This document shows positions 1-33,400 of a stretch of 64,000 nucleotides of DNA, piece after piece. Position 1 is the first letter of the stretch; each line of letters opens with the position of its first letter. The notes under the pieces were generated by a model, which ran no database searches, had not been told where the DNA came from, and was given only the letters and a program-made list of their open reading frames with translations. The DNA is from Seriola aureovittata (taxonomy: Eukaryota > Chordata > Actinopteri > Carangiformes > Carangidae): the NCBI RefSeq assembly GCF_021018895.1, contig NC_079381.1:13894501-13958500 (forward strand). The letters run 5' to 3'. A program made the translations under genes and the position numbers.

Positions 1-745
1 CTTTTACGCTTTTCCATGTCCATTGAGCAAGAATAGGCAAAATCCTGTCCACCAAGGCGTCGTCTGGCCATTACATTATTGTCTGGTTCATTTTTTTCCC
101 TCACCAGTCCAGTCCATACTGTATTGGTATGCCGTCCTGTCCTTCTGCCTTTTGTGTTGTATTAAGCTCCTCTTCATAGCGCTATACGAGGGTGCCTGCT
201 ATGCTTGCTGCATCTGGATTCACTTAGACACAAAGAAGAGCCCAAGCAGCTCCAGTGCTGCAGCTTGAGAGCCTCATAGCCAGAGTCACTCCTCTGTGTA
301 TCTGTTTCTGTTTTTACCCCAATGGGCGTACAGACAAATGGGGTCTTTCTCCAGGCATCTAAATAACGTCTGAGACACTGATAGTCTGTAAAAGCCGACA
401 GTGCATTTACTGGCCTGTTTGTTTGTTTTGTTAGTCTGCTCTCATCATAGTGTTGTCATTTTAAGCTGTTCAATTAATAAAGTTAGCCAAAAATAATAGT
501 AGAGGTTTTAGTGCTAACTAAGTAACCTTCTCTTTCAGTTGCTGTAGAATTGCAAACCACCCACTCATACATATACACACAGACTTTTCTTTGCTTCTTT
601 CCCGTTCCCTCCTGAAAGAGTTTGGCTCTCCTAGTCTGCACACTCATAAAACAATGGAATAGAAAAAGATGTGCTTTTATGCCAGCACTCTGGGTCAAAT
701 TGAGTAGTTAAAATTCTGAAAATGACTGGATTAGCACCTTCTCCC

Positions 746-811
<66 letters not shown>

Positions 812-3800
812 ACTCACACACTCAGGTTGCTATTCCTGAGTAGAGCTTTCTCTTTTTTCCTCCTAATTTTCTCAGAGCTTTTCAACACTGATTATTAGCA
901 CAGCATTTTATCCCTGACAAGTGAGGAATAGTTGTGTGCATTCGACCTGACTGTCTGTTTTCTCAAAGTATGAAATTTTAACTCTGGGCTAACATCCATA
1001 CATTTCAATTCTCTGCAGGTTTGCATATTTTTGGCACTACATAGTTTTGTCTGGGCCTATAGCAGTCTATTGTGTGGAGAAATGAACAAAGGTTCTGCTT
1101 AGTCACCTGGTTTGTGTTGCCCTATTTTGTGTCTGTCATCATGGTAAAATGGTTCCTCCAGTCCTGTTCCAATAGGTCGGCTGGGTTTAACTCCCTCTGT
1201 CTCAGCTCTGCGTGCTAGCAGGTCTGCCGGGCCCGTCTGTATTAAAGATTGCTGTAAAACTGGGCTGACACAGTGGACTGTTAACGGGTCACCTCAAATG
1301 AGAGGGATTTGGCTAGAGAGAGAGAGAGGGAGAGAGATTGTGTGTGAGCAGATACAAAAGAGCGTGCATATAAAATGGATTTCATCACAAATTATGTTTA
1401 ATGACCTGTGGGTCAGTTTCACTATTTCCATGTAAAATACAGTTGGAGAACAGCTACTCAAAAGCGCATAGAGAATCAACGTAATGAAAGTTGTTTTTGT
1501 GTCTTTTCTCTTTTGTCTGTATGTATTTACTGGTTAAGAAAATATTTGAATGCGTTCTCAAGTTTACTTATTTTCCTCTGTATGTTCATTTCTATCCACA
1601 TTGGTAACGTATTACCACCACAGGCTGATGCCGGAGCCTTTAACCTTGAACCAGGTCAGCCACTGTTTTGTTGTTAAGTGTCTGTGTCTGTTCTCCCTGT
1701 GGACAACACTGAGTGGAGAATTATGTGGAACCCTAAACCCTTAACCTCATCTGCTGGTCTGCACGCCCCAGACACTCTGGCTGCATTCTCCAGAGGGCCC
1801 TGAGTAAACAGCCACATGCACACACATACACATACACCAGATACATGGTACCTGGTTCTTGAATGTCTGATATTTAAGTACACTTGGCTGTTGCAGATTG
1901 CTGCGACGACTGCAGAGTGAGGCACAGCAATGACGGGATGAACTCTTTTAGGAACTTACACAGCTTTGTCTCTCTACCCGTCTCCCTCTGTTTTCCTCCT
2001 CTGTAATTACAAAGTTTGCTTGGTTTAAAAGTGTAATAACTCTTAATTCATTACTTAGATGAACAGGATTTTTGCCAAGCACTGGTTGGCTCACATTTCT
2101 AACATTTTTAGACGGTATGATTATGTTTGTGTGTGCGCCCTCATGAATGGAGCAAGTAGGGAAGAAATCAAGCATCCCTCAGACACACTCAAAGACAACA
2201 TCCTATTACCATCTCCTTAATTTCTCTGTCATTCCAGCATCAACAAGACCAAGTATTAATTTATCATACAAGTTAATGGCCTATTTCTGCCTTCACTGCC
2301 TTGCCACAAGTCAAAATGTTAATAGCAGATGTCAGCAGCAGTTAATCATGTAATGGTATGAATTATTGAGGTGCATTCTTGCCCAGTGGACACTGGTGAA
2401 AAACTATTAAGTGCGAAAGTAATGCCAGATCATAATTGATAGTTAGGATATGAAATATGATACATGGATTTGTGTCAACATTATGTGTAACACCAGTATA
2501 GTTTGAATCATAACACTGTTGCTGCCTCAGTCAAGAGCTTGGGAATACAACCTGTCCTCTGCTTTAAGGTTGTGGAGAACGGAATCAGGAAAGCAGGAAG
2601 GGGGGTACATGAGAGGAAAAGGGCCAAAAATCATCCCGTGGGTGGATGTACGTCAGCTAACTGTTAACATACTAGGCCCGGATTATAAAACGCGAGCGAG
2701 CGATTCTCCTATGAGCTCACTTCCAAACAATGTGCTTCATGTTTCTCCATCTGCAACCTTTTTTCCTCTTCCCTCCTCAATTTTTATAGCCCCTCTCCTC
2801 TTCCCCTCATCCTCTCATCTCCCCAACACTTTGCGACTGCGGTAAGTTAATGGGCCTTTCTCAGAGTTCGAGGAAGCCTGCATTTCTTCTTAATTGGTGT
2901 TTGGGGTGGCGCATGAGAGGAACACAAATGTTTGCCATACCAGCACTGAAGCAATGATGTAGGGCCTGGTGCCATGTGACTGGATGTCAGGGTACTGAGG
3001 TCATTACTTACAAAGCCACTGAGACTGAGCCATGTTGAAGAATGCCCATAGATGCGAACAAAAGCACCACTGCCAGCACCAAACACACAAGCGTTCAAAG
3101 TTGAAGTTTCAAGACTAATAGTTGTGAACGTGGTTACTGGTCAGTTTTTAATATCTTTGTCTTGACTGTAGTAGCTTTAAATCAGTGAACAGTTGCAAAA
3201 CTTCTTCCCTTAAGCCGTATCTCTGGTCATCACTATCTGTTCCAGGGCTTCATTATACATCATCTACTGTGCTTTTGAAATCATCCTCCAAACTTGTTGC
3301 CTTAAATCTATTGCCTTGTCTCGATTATTCACAACTGTGAGGTGTCAACCAGAAATGAAGTAGCTTGCCAGTTGTTGTGTAAAGAAGAGCCATCTTTCCA
3401 TCTAGCCTGTTGCTGCAGAGGTGGGCTGCACATTCTGACTCCATGTCTTCCCACATTCATTCATTTGCATCTGTCACTGTTGTAGCTGTGTGAATACTTC
3501 AGGTTTGCATACTCTACGTTATTACAACAGTTACTGAGTTAAAACGAGAATAAGAGCTCTCTTCCTGCATCAGCCAGTCCATGAATTCACTTAATTTTAC
3601 ATTATGTTTTTAAGCATGCATGTTGAGTTCTTCGATAAATCTTACCTTCATGTTCTAATGAGAGGTGTTGATTCAACTTTAAGGTCATTTTAGAGGCTGC
3701 AGATTGTCACGCTGCTTGAATTGCATTGTTATACAGAGAAATGTTTTTTATACTTACTTTACCCTGATTGATATAAATGGAATGGAGAAATTATTGCATT

Positions 3801-5240
3801 TTCACTTTCAGAATTAATTCTATTGCACACCAGGAGCTACAGACATAGATAAAGATTCAGATGTGTCTGCTTTCACTCTTTGTTTGAGAACTAAAGCTAA
3901 AAACTGTAAAAGCCACTGTACCTTGTGTACTTTTCTGGATGGATCATATTTGTCGTCAGTGCTTTTGCTCCCTGACCGTAAATTCCAATGAATTGGTCAG
4001 CCAGTAAACTGGGTTGGCACTCATGTTATTTGCATGGTGTCATCAAGCCAGCCTCCCACCAGAATGTAATTACCCACTTGACTGGACCTCTTATCTCTGA
4101 AGTCAAACATGTACACACAGACTAGGATGTTTGTCATTTAAATCGAGAAATATTTGCCAGACAGAGTCAGTAGATTACAGCTGCCCTCGGTCTATTCTGG
4201 TTTCAGTCTTGAGTGTAATGATGATCGAGAATCCCCTTTTATTTATCTATCTATATATACATATATAACGAATGGACAAAATAATAGAAACGCACAAGTA
4301 TATCCGGCAGTAAAACAGAGAGCACACCTCATGAATTATTAAAGGATTTCATAAGCTCTCTGACAATAAAAACATGAGGTCCACAGATTAAGCTTTTGTT
4401 GCATGGCTATTGTTTTGAATTGCATTAGGTGTATGGGTGTTCTTCACTCCCAGTAGATGGCCTACTATAATTTAATTAAGTTAAAGAAATACACAATTTG
4501 GATTTGTGTTGTCCCATAAGAAAGAACGGGAGAAGAAAGGACCTCAGAGTGCCAGTATTAAAGTAAAATAGATGCTTTTATAATGCCTGAATTTCGCTTT
4601 GTTTCACAATCTATTCAGACACAGAGACATTTATAACTTCATTAATAGTTACACGACTGTCCTTATTGCTTTTGTCTTAATTTCAAACTTTTCAATGGGT
4701 TTGCTTTCAGTGGATTTAGTTCAAAGCTATGACCCACCTTCTGACTAAGTTGTATGTCACCACACTTGGAGATAGCAGATAAAAGACAGAAGAAATAGAT
4801 ATGAAGTTATAATATGTCACACGAGTACTTTCCTGCTGCCAAGGATTATTTGTTCCCTACAGATAAGGCCAACCCACTGCTGCTATCTAAAATCACATGG
4901 TTAGACATGTTTCTCTAATGATCAAAAAATAAACACTCTCATTTTGATAAATTAAAATATATTGCTTACTTCATTCCCATTTGAAATAGCTTGTGGCAAA
5001 TGAGCCTTGTGTAAAGTCCAGAGAGGACTGGTGAAGGTTATACTTTGGTCCCTCTTAGCTGCCAATGATTGAGAGTTTCAGCTATGTCTTTAACAACCCA
5101 GGCCTGTTTCCAGAAGTGATTCTTTAACCTGTAAACATTTCAGACTGGAGAGAGGGAAAAAGCATGGCTGAGAAGGAGAGAGAGGGGCAGAAAGACAGAG
5201 AGAGGGGGGAAGGGGGGTTAAAAAGTTGGGGGAGGGGCTT
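1..5240. other. No supportable gene; probable upstream abl1 intron
   Basis: I found no exon with a convincing splice context and recognisable protein here. The stretch is AT-rich with short low-complexity tracts. In mammals ABL1 has an alternative first exon, 1b, encoding a myristoylated N-terminus and lying far upstream of exon 1a. I looked for a start resembling that N-terminus and saw none, so this is probably intron of the 1b transcript. That placement is inference. Confidence 0.4.
748..823. repeat. (CA)n microsatellite
   Basis: An almost pure CA run of about 57 bases is followed by interrupted CACACT units. Open frames across it encode only Cys-Val or His-Thr repeats and are not genes. 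Confidence 0.95.
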
Positions 5241-6051
5241 CTTGTAATCATCTCATGACTCCAACAGAAGCAGAGGAGAACTGTTTCAGTTCCATACTGA
5301 ATCTTAACTTCAATCAAAGATTTAAATAAGACCTCTGGAGTTTTCATGTCAAGTGTTGGCATGAAGTTTGGGTGCTGGTGTGCTGTTGTTTGTATTCTTC
5401 TTGGTGAATGCTCGTGTGCGTGTGTGTGTGGTAGCGGTCTCTCCCTCTCATTGTGTGTTTGCTGCTGGAGGTGGGACGGCTCAGCTGATGTCATTGAGTG
5501 CAGCAGGCTGAGCCTGAAAGAGGCCCTTTGTTGGCAGCTGTAGCACGAGTAGTCCCTGTGCCTCAGATACACACTCACACAGGGGACAGGAGAGAGGAAT
5601 GGCACCGCTCAGACTGCCCTTCTGCCCACTCAACTGACACATCTATAAGTCTAGCAAGCTTTTGGACCAGACCCATGCTTTTGGATAGCTGTTGTGCCTT
5701 ACAGAAGTGGAGCTAACCAAAAGCCCAAAAGCCAAAGAGGGGGAAAAAAAACATGGAGACGCTCAGAAGAGAAAGTTGGTAGACTTTGCCGGACAGTGGA
5801 CTCTGCTTTTTGTTTCAGAAAGGAGCAAGGAGAAGAAGAGGATTTACAGCAGCTGAAAGGACAGAGGAAAAGAAAGCTAGCATATTTCATCACCTATTTT
5901 GGCTTGGTGCTGTTTCTCCTCTTCTCCGGTTTTTTTCTTGTGTTTGAATTTTTCTTCCGTTGGACACATGTAGAGGGGAAACGTTCGAGGGACGTCTGAT
6001 TTGAACAAGCAACAAAATTTTCAAGCGGGAAGGGAAAGAAAACAAATGAAA
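5240..6051 (+). promoter_or_regulatory. abl1: abl1 exon 1a 5' leader and probable promoter Pa
   Basis: This is the sequence immediately upstream of the exon 1a start. In mammals exon 1a has its own promoter directly 5' of it, so promoter and leader should fall here. The block is purine-rich just before the ATG. It holds short upstream ATG frames, for example 5675-5716 (13 codons) and 5753-5782 (9 codons), which could dampen translation if included in the mRNA. I cannot place the transcription start; an AT-rich motif near 5319-5330 is only weakly TATA-like. Confidence 0.4.
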
Positions 6052-20538
<14,487 letters not shown>

Positions 20539-22350
20539 CGCCCTAAAAGCTTATAATACCAAGACATAAAACTGATACTGTAACTTACACTACCCCCTTT
20601 TTTCTGAGCATGTGCATGAACCGCGGTTCATCCTGAGCTCACGTGGGAGAGCTAAGGGTAAAGCCTGCTGGAGCACAGCAGCAGAGTGTAGGTTCACAGA
20701 ACAGTACACTCTGAAACACTTAAGCCTGTGGTTATTGTGGATGGAATCAAAGGAATCTGTCTGTAGACGTTGTCAGACAGTTTGCAATATTGAAAAGCCT
20801 TAACTATGAATGAACAGTGTCTTTTGGCCTTAATGAGGGGGCGAGGGGCCAACTTTTGATCAACATGACCTTTCAGCAATCATTTTTGAAATGATCATGT
20901 CTTATGTATGCTAGTAGTTTTTTTTCCCCTTTAGCGATGACACTAGTAGAAAAAAGGATGTGATATCTGTTTCCATCACTGTTTGTGTTTGATTTTTTTT
21001 TTTCCATTGATGCCAATGACAATGAGAAAAAACAAAACACTTAACCTCATCTTGTTCTAGGATACCTTCTAACACTTAAACGACTGATGTCATATTGTCC
21101 ATATTGTTCACCTATAAGAACTGGGGAGTTTCTGAAAGCACAGTGTTTATAGCCTGATGCCTGTGTCCAATGCATCCCGTCATTTTCCATCGCTTTGTGC
21201 CGTGTCATCAGTGATTGGTTGTGTGCTGAGTGATGAAATGTGTCAGTGTTTGTTCTGTATGAATGCTTTTTTGCAGTATTTGCAACCATGTGCCATAAGA
21301 TAATAATGGGAGCAAGCAAATGAGGGAGAACAAGCCTCCGGCCTTCCCCTTTTTTTGCTTCACTGCACACTTTGGTAACAAATAGTGCCTTAAACACTAT
21401 TGACGGAGCTGTTTAATTACTTCTCACTTCACAAGTGCAGAAATGTGGCTTTGGCTGAATTGTGCCAAGTGTCCAAGAATAGCTGTGTTGATTTGTTTAT
21501 TGGATTGAAACGTTTGCCATACCAAAAACCTTTGTCTCCAGTCTGTGCTGGAGAGGGACCAGGGTGATCTGCAACTTAGTGGATCTGACTGTTGTTTTAT
21601 GTTGTTCTTAGACTGGATTTCTTTTTTTTTTTTTTTTTTTAAATAGGTTTAATTCAACTTTCTCTACATGCCAGTCACAAAAGCCATCAGTAGCAGCTTG
21701 GCCTAGCAGCAGCATGCTGTTTGATCTGTAAAGAGGGATCATGGACTGACACGGTGTTTCTCTGACCACTGAAGGGCCTCTTTGCTAGAGAGAATTAGCT
21801 TTGATGGAGAGTTTGTCACATGGTCTAAATGCTGTTTCAGAGGCCTTTCCACCCCAGCAAAAAAAAAATATATATATCCTGGGGGAAACACTGGACTGAA
21901 ATGTTTATTGATCTGTCACTTGCTGTCTTACAAAATAATGTATAAGTGAGAAGCTGACCATTATAGACTAAAAGAACCCATGAAATTCCACTGAAACATC
22001 ATACGTTCCTTTATTCTTGTCTGCATCTCTTGGACATTTTCACTAGTTGTGCTGTAGTCGTCTCACCCCATGTGCCCTGTCTGACTGCGATGCCTGAGGA
22101 CACAAGTCAACCGCAAGCTGCCTTGACTTCAACATGGTACTGTCAGTGTTGGCTTTTTTTTTTTTTTTTTTTTTTTATTCCTCCCCTTTATCAACCATAC
22201 CACTACATTTTGTGACTAAGCCTCCTCACCAATTTTGTAGACAAACTTTGCTTTCCTTTGTAAATACATTTTCTTTTTCCTTTCCGTTTCTCTCTCTCTA
22301 GCCTTTGTGCAATTTTTGTTGCAATAAAATACAAAGCAGTTGTGCTACTT
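20539..22350 (+). other. abl1: abl1 3' UTR with polyadenylation signal
   Basis: No intron or further coding potential is seen after the stop. A canonical AATAAA sits at 22323-22328, followed by TG-rich sequence near 22360, so cleavage near 22345-22355 is expected. T-rich tracts lie at about 21620 and 22155. The exact end is inferred. Confidence 0.75.
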
Positions 22351-22489
22351 GAAATACATTAATGAGTCTGGTGCTTTTTCCACATGATCCTAGAGTTTTT
22401 TTTTTTCTCAATCAATTCCAGACTTTATCAAAGCCATTTTTTTTTTTTTTTTTTTTTTACATGAACAGATTTAAAAAACAGACACACAG

Positions 22490-24813
22490 CAACAGGTTAT
22501 GTATAATTTATTTTTTCTGTCTAGAGTATTTTGTCATTAAAATCAAAATGTCAACATTTTAAAATCATATACACGCAAGAACGCATTTAAATGTTAGCAC
22601 AGCTCCTTAAAAATTTATACATATGTACTTTTTTTTTGTACTTGTGGACAGACAAAAGCAGGAAGTGGTCACTCAGACTGCAAAGAGGTGGGACACAGGA
22701 AAAAGGAAGACCCAGCCCACCAACTTCCCACGACAACAAACCAATCCCCACTCCCCAAAAGTTAAGACGGCGATGCAGGCCCCTCCCATGTGGAGGGGCT
22801 ATAATGGGGTGGAAAAAGAAAACAGAATATAAACATGAAAGTGCCCCATTCTCCACTCCATTCAGAAATGACAGGAATCAAAGTTTGCAGACATAAATAC
22901 TACTTTGCACATCATCTCAATCCACTTCCTCTCCCCTCAACCAATCAGCAGGTTCAGTAGTGTGCAGACAGGGTGGTTGTGGGGGGGTGGGGGTATTTAG
23001 GTGTCTGTCCTTTACATACATTTATTAATAGAAACTATGTTACAGAATTTTCCCAAGCATGAATTACAGGCAACCCACTAGCACATCAACTGTACAGATC
23101 TTGGCAGAGCCAGCAAATAAATTTCTAAATCCCGAGTAGCGAGGTCATCACCAATAGTTAAGAAGCAATATATACAGCTGTCCAATCAGGGAATCACTAT
23201 GATACAGAAAAATTGTACTCAAAAAAACATAACAAAAAAAAAACCAATTGGGTTTTTAGAATTTCATCTTTTTTGGGGAGGGGGGCATGCTGCTTGGTGT
23301 TGTATTATACAAGAGGACCAACTGTCCTTATGAACAGATCAGCTCTTCAGTGCAGCTACACTTGAAGTTTTGAGTTTGTTTTTACATCTGAATAGTCGAG
23401 ATGTGGGCTTCAGACCATGCTGCTGATATTTTGACCATGTGAGCCACCACTTGTGTGTTTATGTTATTCTCCAGTTAAATGCAATAATTATTCTAAGAAG
23501 AGATCATTTACTGAGTCGGGGTGAGTCCAACAGCAGTGATAAGAGCAAGTGCAGCAAAACTATAAAGATTAAAGAGTAATAACATATTAATTATAATAAG
23601 GCAACAAACAATGACAAAGACAATGCTGGTAAAGACAGAATCTGTTGATATGACCTGGGGGAGAGTTTTGGGGTCGGACAGGTGAGGAGGGAGAGAGCTG
23701 GTGCAAAGAAACTGATGTGAATAAATCTTTCCATCAAAAACAGAAAAGCCATGTTCTTTTTTTTTTTTGTGTTTGTTTTTGTTTAAGTGTCAAAAGAAAC
23801 CCCCATCCAACTTCTTAACACTGACACTCACAAACACACATAGACAAACTGGAAAACATCCAATATTCCTCCCTATGATATCTCACAGGAGAGACTGAGG
23901 AATCACCCACAAGGAATTTGTAGGTGATTCCTGGTTTTCTAAATGTTTTCCTCTCTCTCCTGAGAACATCAGTCTTGCCACATCTGGCAAAGGGATTTGC
24001 TTTGTGCTGAGCAGCAGGAGTAGAATTAAAAAGCCACAAGCAGGGGTTGAATCCTGCTGAAAAAGCTCACATTCTCTGAACGACACTTGTGGGCTTCTAC
24101 CTGCGTGGCTGCATGATGCACTACTTCACTGCCCGATCCCACAAAAATGACCCGCGTGTGAGATATCGCACCTGCATGTCTCGATAAAATGCTGGATTGG
24201 TAAACCATGCAGGAGAGGCTGCCAGGAGATTGGGAATATAATTTAGATTTGATTCATAACGAAATTATCAGTGGTGGATGAAACTTAATGCAGTGTTTAC
24301 ATGTCATATATAGCTATAAAACCAAACATAAAAAACAGTCTCAGTTTATCATTATCGTATGAACATTACATCTATCTAAAGTGTCAGTAACCCGTGTAAT
24401 GCGTGGTGGTGTCTACGATACTACGACGGGGGGGGGGACTACACTGAATGGTGCAAGAGGAGCAGAGGGGAGCAAAAGAGGAGCGTTATGGGACGACAAC
24501 ACACTTGACAGTTTAAAGAGGAGGAGTGAGACAGCAACAGCGGGAGACAGACAGGCAGAGAGGAGGAGGGGAGAGATGTAGTCCACACAGCCCAGCTCAG
24601 TCAGGCCCAAGTCAATATCCGTCCCCCGTTCCTTCCCTCCGCAGCCCTGCTCTCATGCAGCTCCTGGTGCAGTGAGGGTGGATGAACGTACGGAGGTGAA
24701 GAAATGGATGGAAAAGGGTGGTGGTGGTTGGGGAGGGCGGTCAGGACACAGAGAGGGGGAGAGAGAGAGAGGGGGGGGAGAGAAAGAGAGGGCGAAGGGG
24801 GTTTGCTTGGTCA
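22490..24813 (-). other. rab14: rab14 3' UTR with candidate poly(A) signals
   Basis: Downstream of the rab14 stop on the minus strand, AATAAA occurs as TTTATT at 23021-23026 and again at 22507-22512. The distal site would give a UTR of about 2.3 kb ending roughly 140 bp from the abl1 end. A T-run on the plus strand at 22438-22459 would read as an A-run just past the distal site and could cause internal priming in cDNA libraries. Confidence 0.6.
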
Positions 24814-30441
<5,628 letters not shown>

Positions 30442-30448
30442 TGTGGCT

Positions 30449-33400
30449 CTGAAAGAGAGAAAAGACAGGGGAGGTTTAGGCATTTAAACTATCAGTAAGG
30501 ACAATTTGCTGTTTTTCAACTATAGGAATTCCAGGTAATGCAAGTAAGAGCAATAATTACATGTGGAATGTGGATTACAATCCTTTTTTTTTTTTTTTTT
30601 TAGTAAAAGTTCATTCTTTTATCTTCCAATCAGTGACTACAGTCCAGTGAAGCACTACTACTCATGGCTGACCACATTCATTCTTCATGCTGGGCTATTG
30701 TATATCAGCAGCAGGACATATTCTCTCTCTCATGTGAAAAAATACAACAAAAACAGACAAAAAAAGACATTTATGCTGCACACAGGGTATACATACATCT
30801 TGCTAATTTCCACACAATTATATGACAAAAAAAACAAACATACTATACTATAGAGGATAGGCTAAACCCTAATCTGAGTAAGTGTAGATGCAAATAAAAA
30901 CACAATAAGTATTGTACACGCTTTAATTATACTTGTCATCTTGGGGTCAATGTTATTCTCCAAACCTATAATCCTATCAGACCAACAGGACCCTAGTAAT
31001 GAGGACAGAGAAGGCCAGCCAGATCCATCATCATTGCACACTAGAAGTACAGCAATAAAATCTGCAGGGATGTGATTGAACGCATCAAATTATATACATT
31101 CTATAAACACTCCAGTTACACCATTTGAGTAATTACTAAATTTTATTATGCAATTATAAATTACCCAACTATAAGAACAGTGCTCATCATTACCAGCTAG
31201 TATGATCTTGATCAAAAACGCTAAAAGAAAAAACGTGCGTATGTTTCTCAATTCATTCCCATGTCCTGCAATGCAACAGCTGGGACTGCACAAGTAACCA
31301 AAAATGAAATCGAACACAAATACTTTCTCAGCTGGTAAGAAACTAGGAGGTGTTGTGACTGCACTTCCCATACATTTAACATTTCTGCTTACATAAATAA
31401 ATGCAGAAAACAACAGCCATGTGTTTTTTTTTTTACAGTTTGGTGATCAGTGACAAACTGGTTGGCATTAAGTCATATTTCAACTTATCATATTCATCAG
31501 CAAGCAAACATATGCACATACTTATTCTACTGAGTCCTTTCAACCAGCGCACAAGCAACTACTAATCATTAGTCAGAAATTACTATACAAGACTTAATTG
31601 ATTTAAATACCCGTTAGCTAACTTATGCTACTGTGGACACAATCCACAAGACATACATTTCTACTAAGTTTAGTATATCATCCACCACTCCTACACCTAG
31701 TCTGAGCTGACTCAGGTGATGCAGAGCCACTGTGTAAGCCATCATCACTACAGCTTAAGTTAGCTTCATATTCAGCTATTAAGAAAAAAGCTTTCACATG
31801 CTGCACCAGTGTTCACTTGACCTAGGTGATTACAGTATTCCGAACAATATTACCCATACTGTCTATCTTAATTACATGGGAGTCACGGTTTATTTTTCTT
31901 CACCCCATAATAACCAACAAACCAAACCATCAAAAGTCTGAATAAAAAATAAAATAAAAATCCAAGTCCAGTTATAATGTGACATTCATTCATTAAATAT
32001 ACTGTATGCAGCTACATCATCACTTCAGAGAGTGATGAAGAACCATTGGTGGTATTCAGAGTTAGAACGGCGGCATGTCGTAGGCATGTAGACAAGTGAG
32101 GTGATGGATAACTTTTAACACAGGGGTGAGGAAAACTCCACAGTGGTCAGTATACAGCACTAACCATATCATCCTGCTGTCTGTACTGTAACACAGTGAC
32201 ACTTACATGTACACAAGAACACCTCCAGCATCCTAGGCTTAGAGTTAAAAATAGCCTCGACACCTATCTGATATCCACTGATGCTTCAGTGCTCACACTC
32301 CACTCACAGCAAATAGACAAAGGAAAATCCATCAGATTTACCACACATCACCACCTCTTCTACTAGTAAATCAAAAGAGCATTCACACAAATACACAGTT
32401 AAATAGCCATGGGGAGAAGCTCTTTTGGAACTTGTTCAGATTTATTCATAAATAAATGATCTGGTCATGTACGACATCAGTGAAGCTGATTTGGAAAGCA
32501 GGCAGTGTTCCTCATGATCAATGTCAATGTAAAATTCACTTAGCAATTTCCTGACATTAAGGCTATTTTGTACTTGTGCTGAATAAATGCTGCTTTATAA
32601 TTCTGAAACGAGGTGCTGCTATACAGCGTAACTGCTGTAGAGAAGTAAATAATTCAGGCATAACAATCAGGAGAATAATCACTCAGCAGCCTGATGGTTT
32701 CTATGTCCCCCGCAAAGATAGTCTGCCTTAAACCGTCTGAAGCTCAGTGAAAACTGTTCTGCAGTTAAAGCAGTTCCTGGAAACTGAAATCACTGGGCCA
32801 CATCAGAGCCCATTGCAAGTGTTATGCTCCTACTTCTGCATCTGCAGTTCGGTGATCATGTATGACTGGCCAGATTAATGCTGACACAACCAGAAGAAAT
32901 GTGGATGTGGTGTGATAAGACAGTCTAAGAGACAAGCAACAGAGATAGAGCGAGTGAGTAAAAGGAAAAGTAATTTAGAAAAAAGGGATGAAAAAAGCTG
33001 ATAAGGGGAGTAGACTTAAAGTAGCATAAGAAAATGGAGTAACTGGGTGAAATATAGAGGATTGGAGACACTAATGTGTTAGACAGGAAATAAAGAGGGC
33101 CTGCAAGGCTACATAGTCAAGGTTAATTCAGGTCAATATCATAAACCTTTGTTTTAATGAAAACTTTGGCTCAGGTACCTTCATGATGGCACATGCTGAC
33201 ACATGCTGACACTCATATTGACTCCAGGTACAACCCCCTTAAATGAAAATAAATTAGATGAAAAATTAAATAACTCAAAGTATGTTTCAGTATTTCAAAT
33301 TTCCTGGAGCAAAATATGACTTAACAGAGGAAGCTGCTGAATTTCAAACTATGTAAACAACTTGCAGGGCTACCAGAGCAAGCTGTAACTGTGTTTTGGT

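Noticed and set aside
5090..5605. 171-codon minus-strand frame
   Set aside because: Ser/His/Leu-rich translation of purine-rich abl1 leader DNA with no recognisable domain.
5694..5999. 101-codon frame with a membrane-like segment just before abl1 exon 1a
   Set aside because: It begins with GTG, not ATG, has no in-frame ATG before the hydrophobic part, and lies in a different frame from Abl1. It looks like low-complexity leader sequence.
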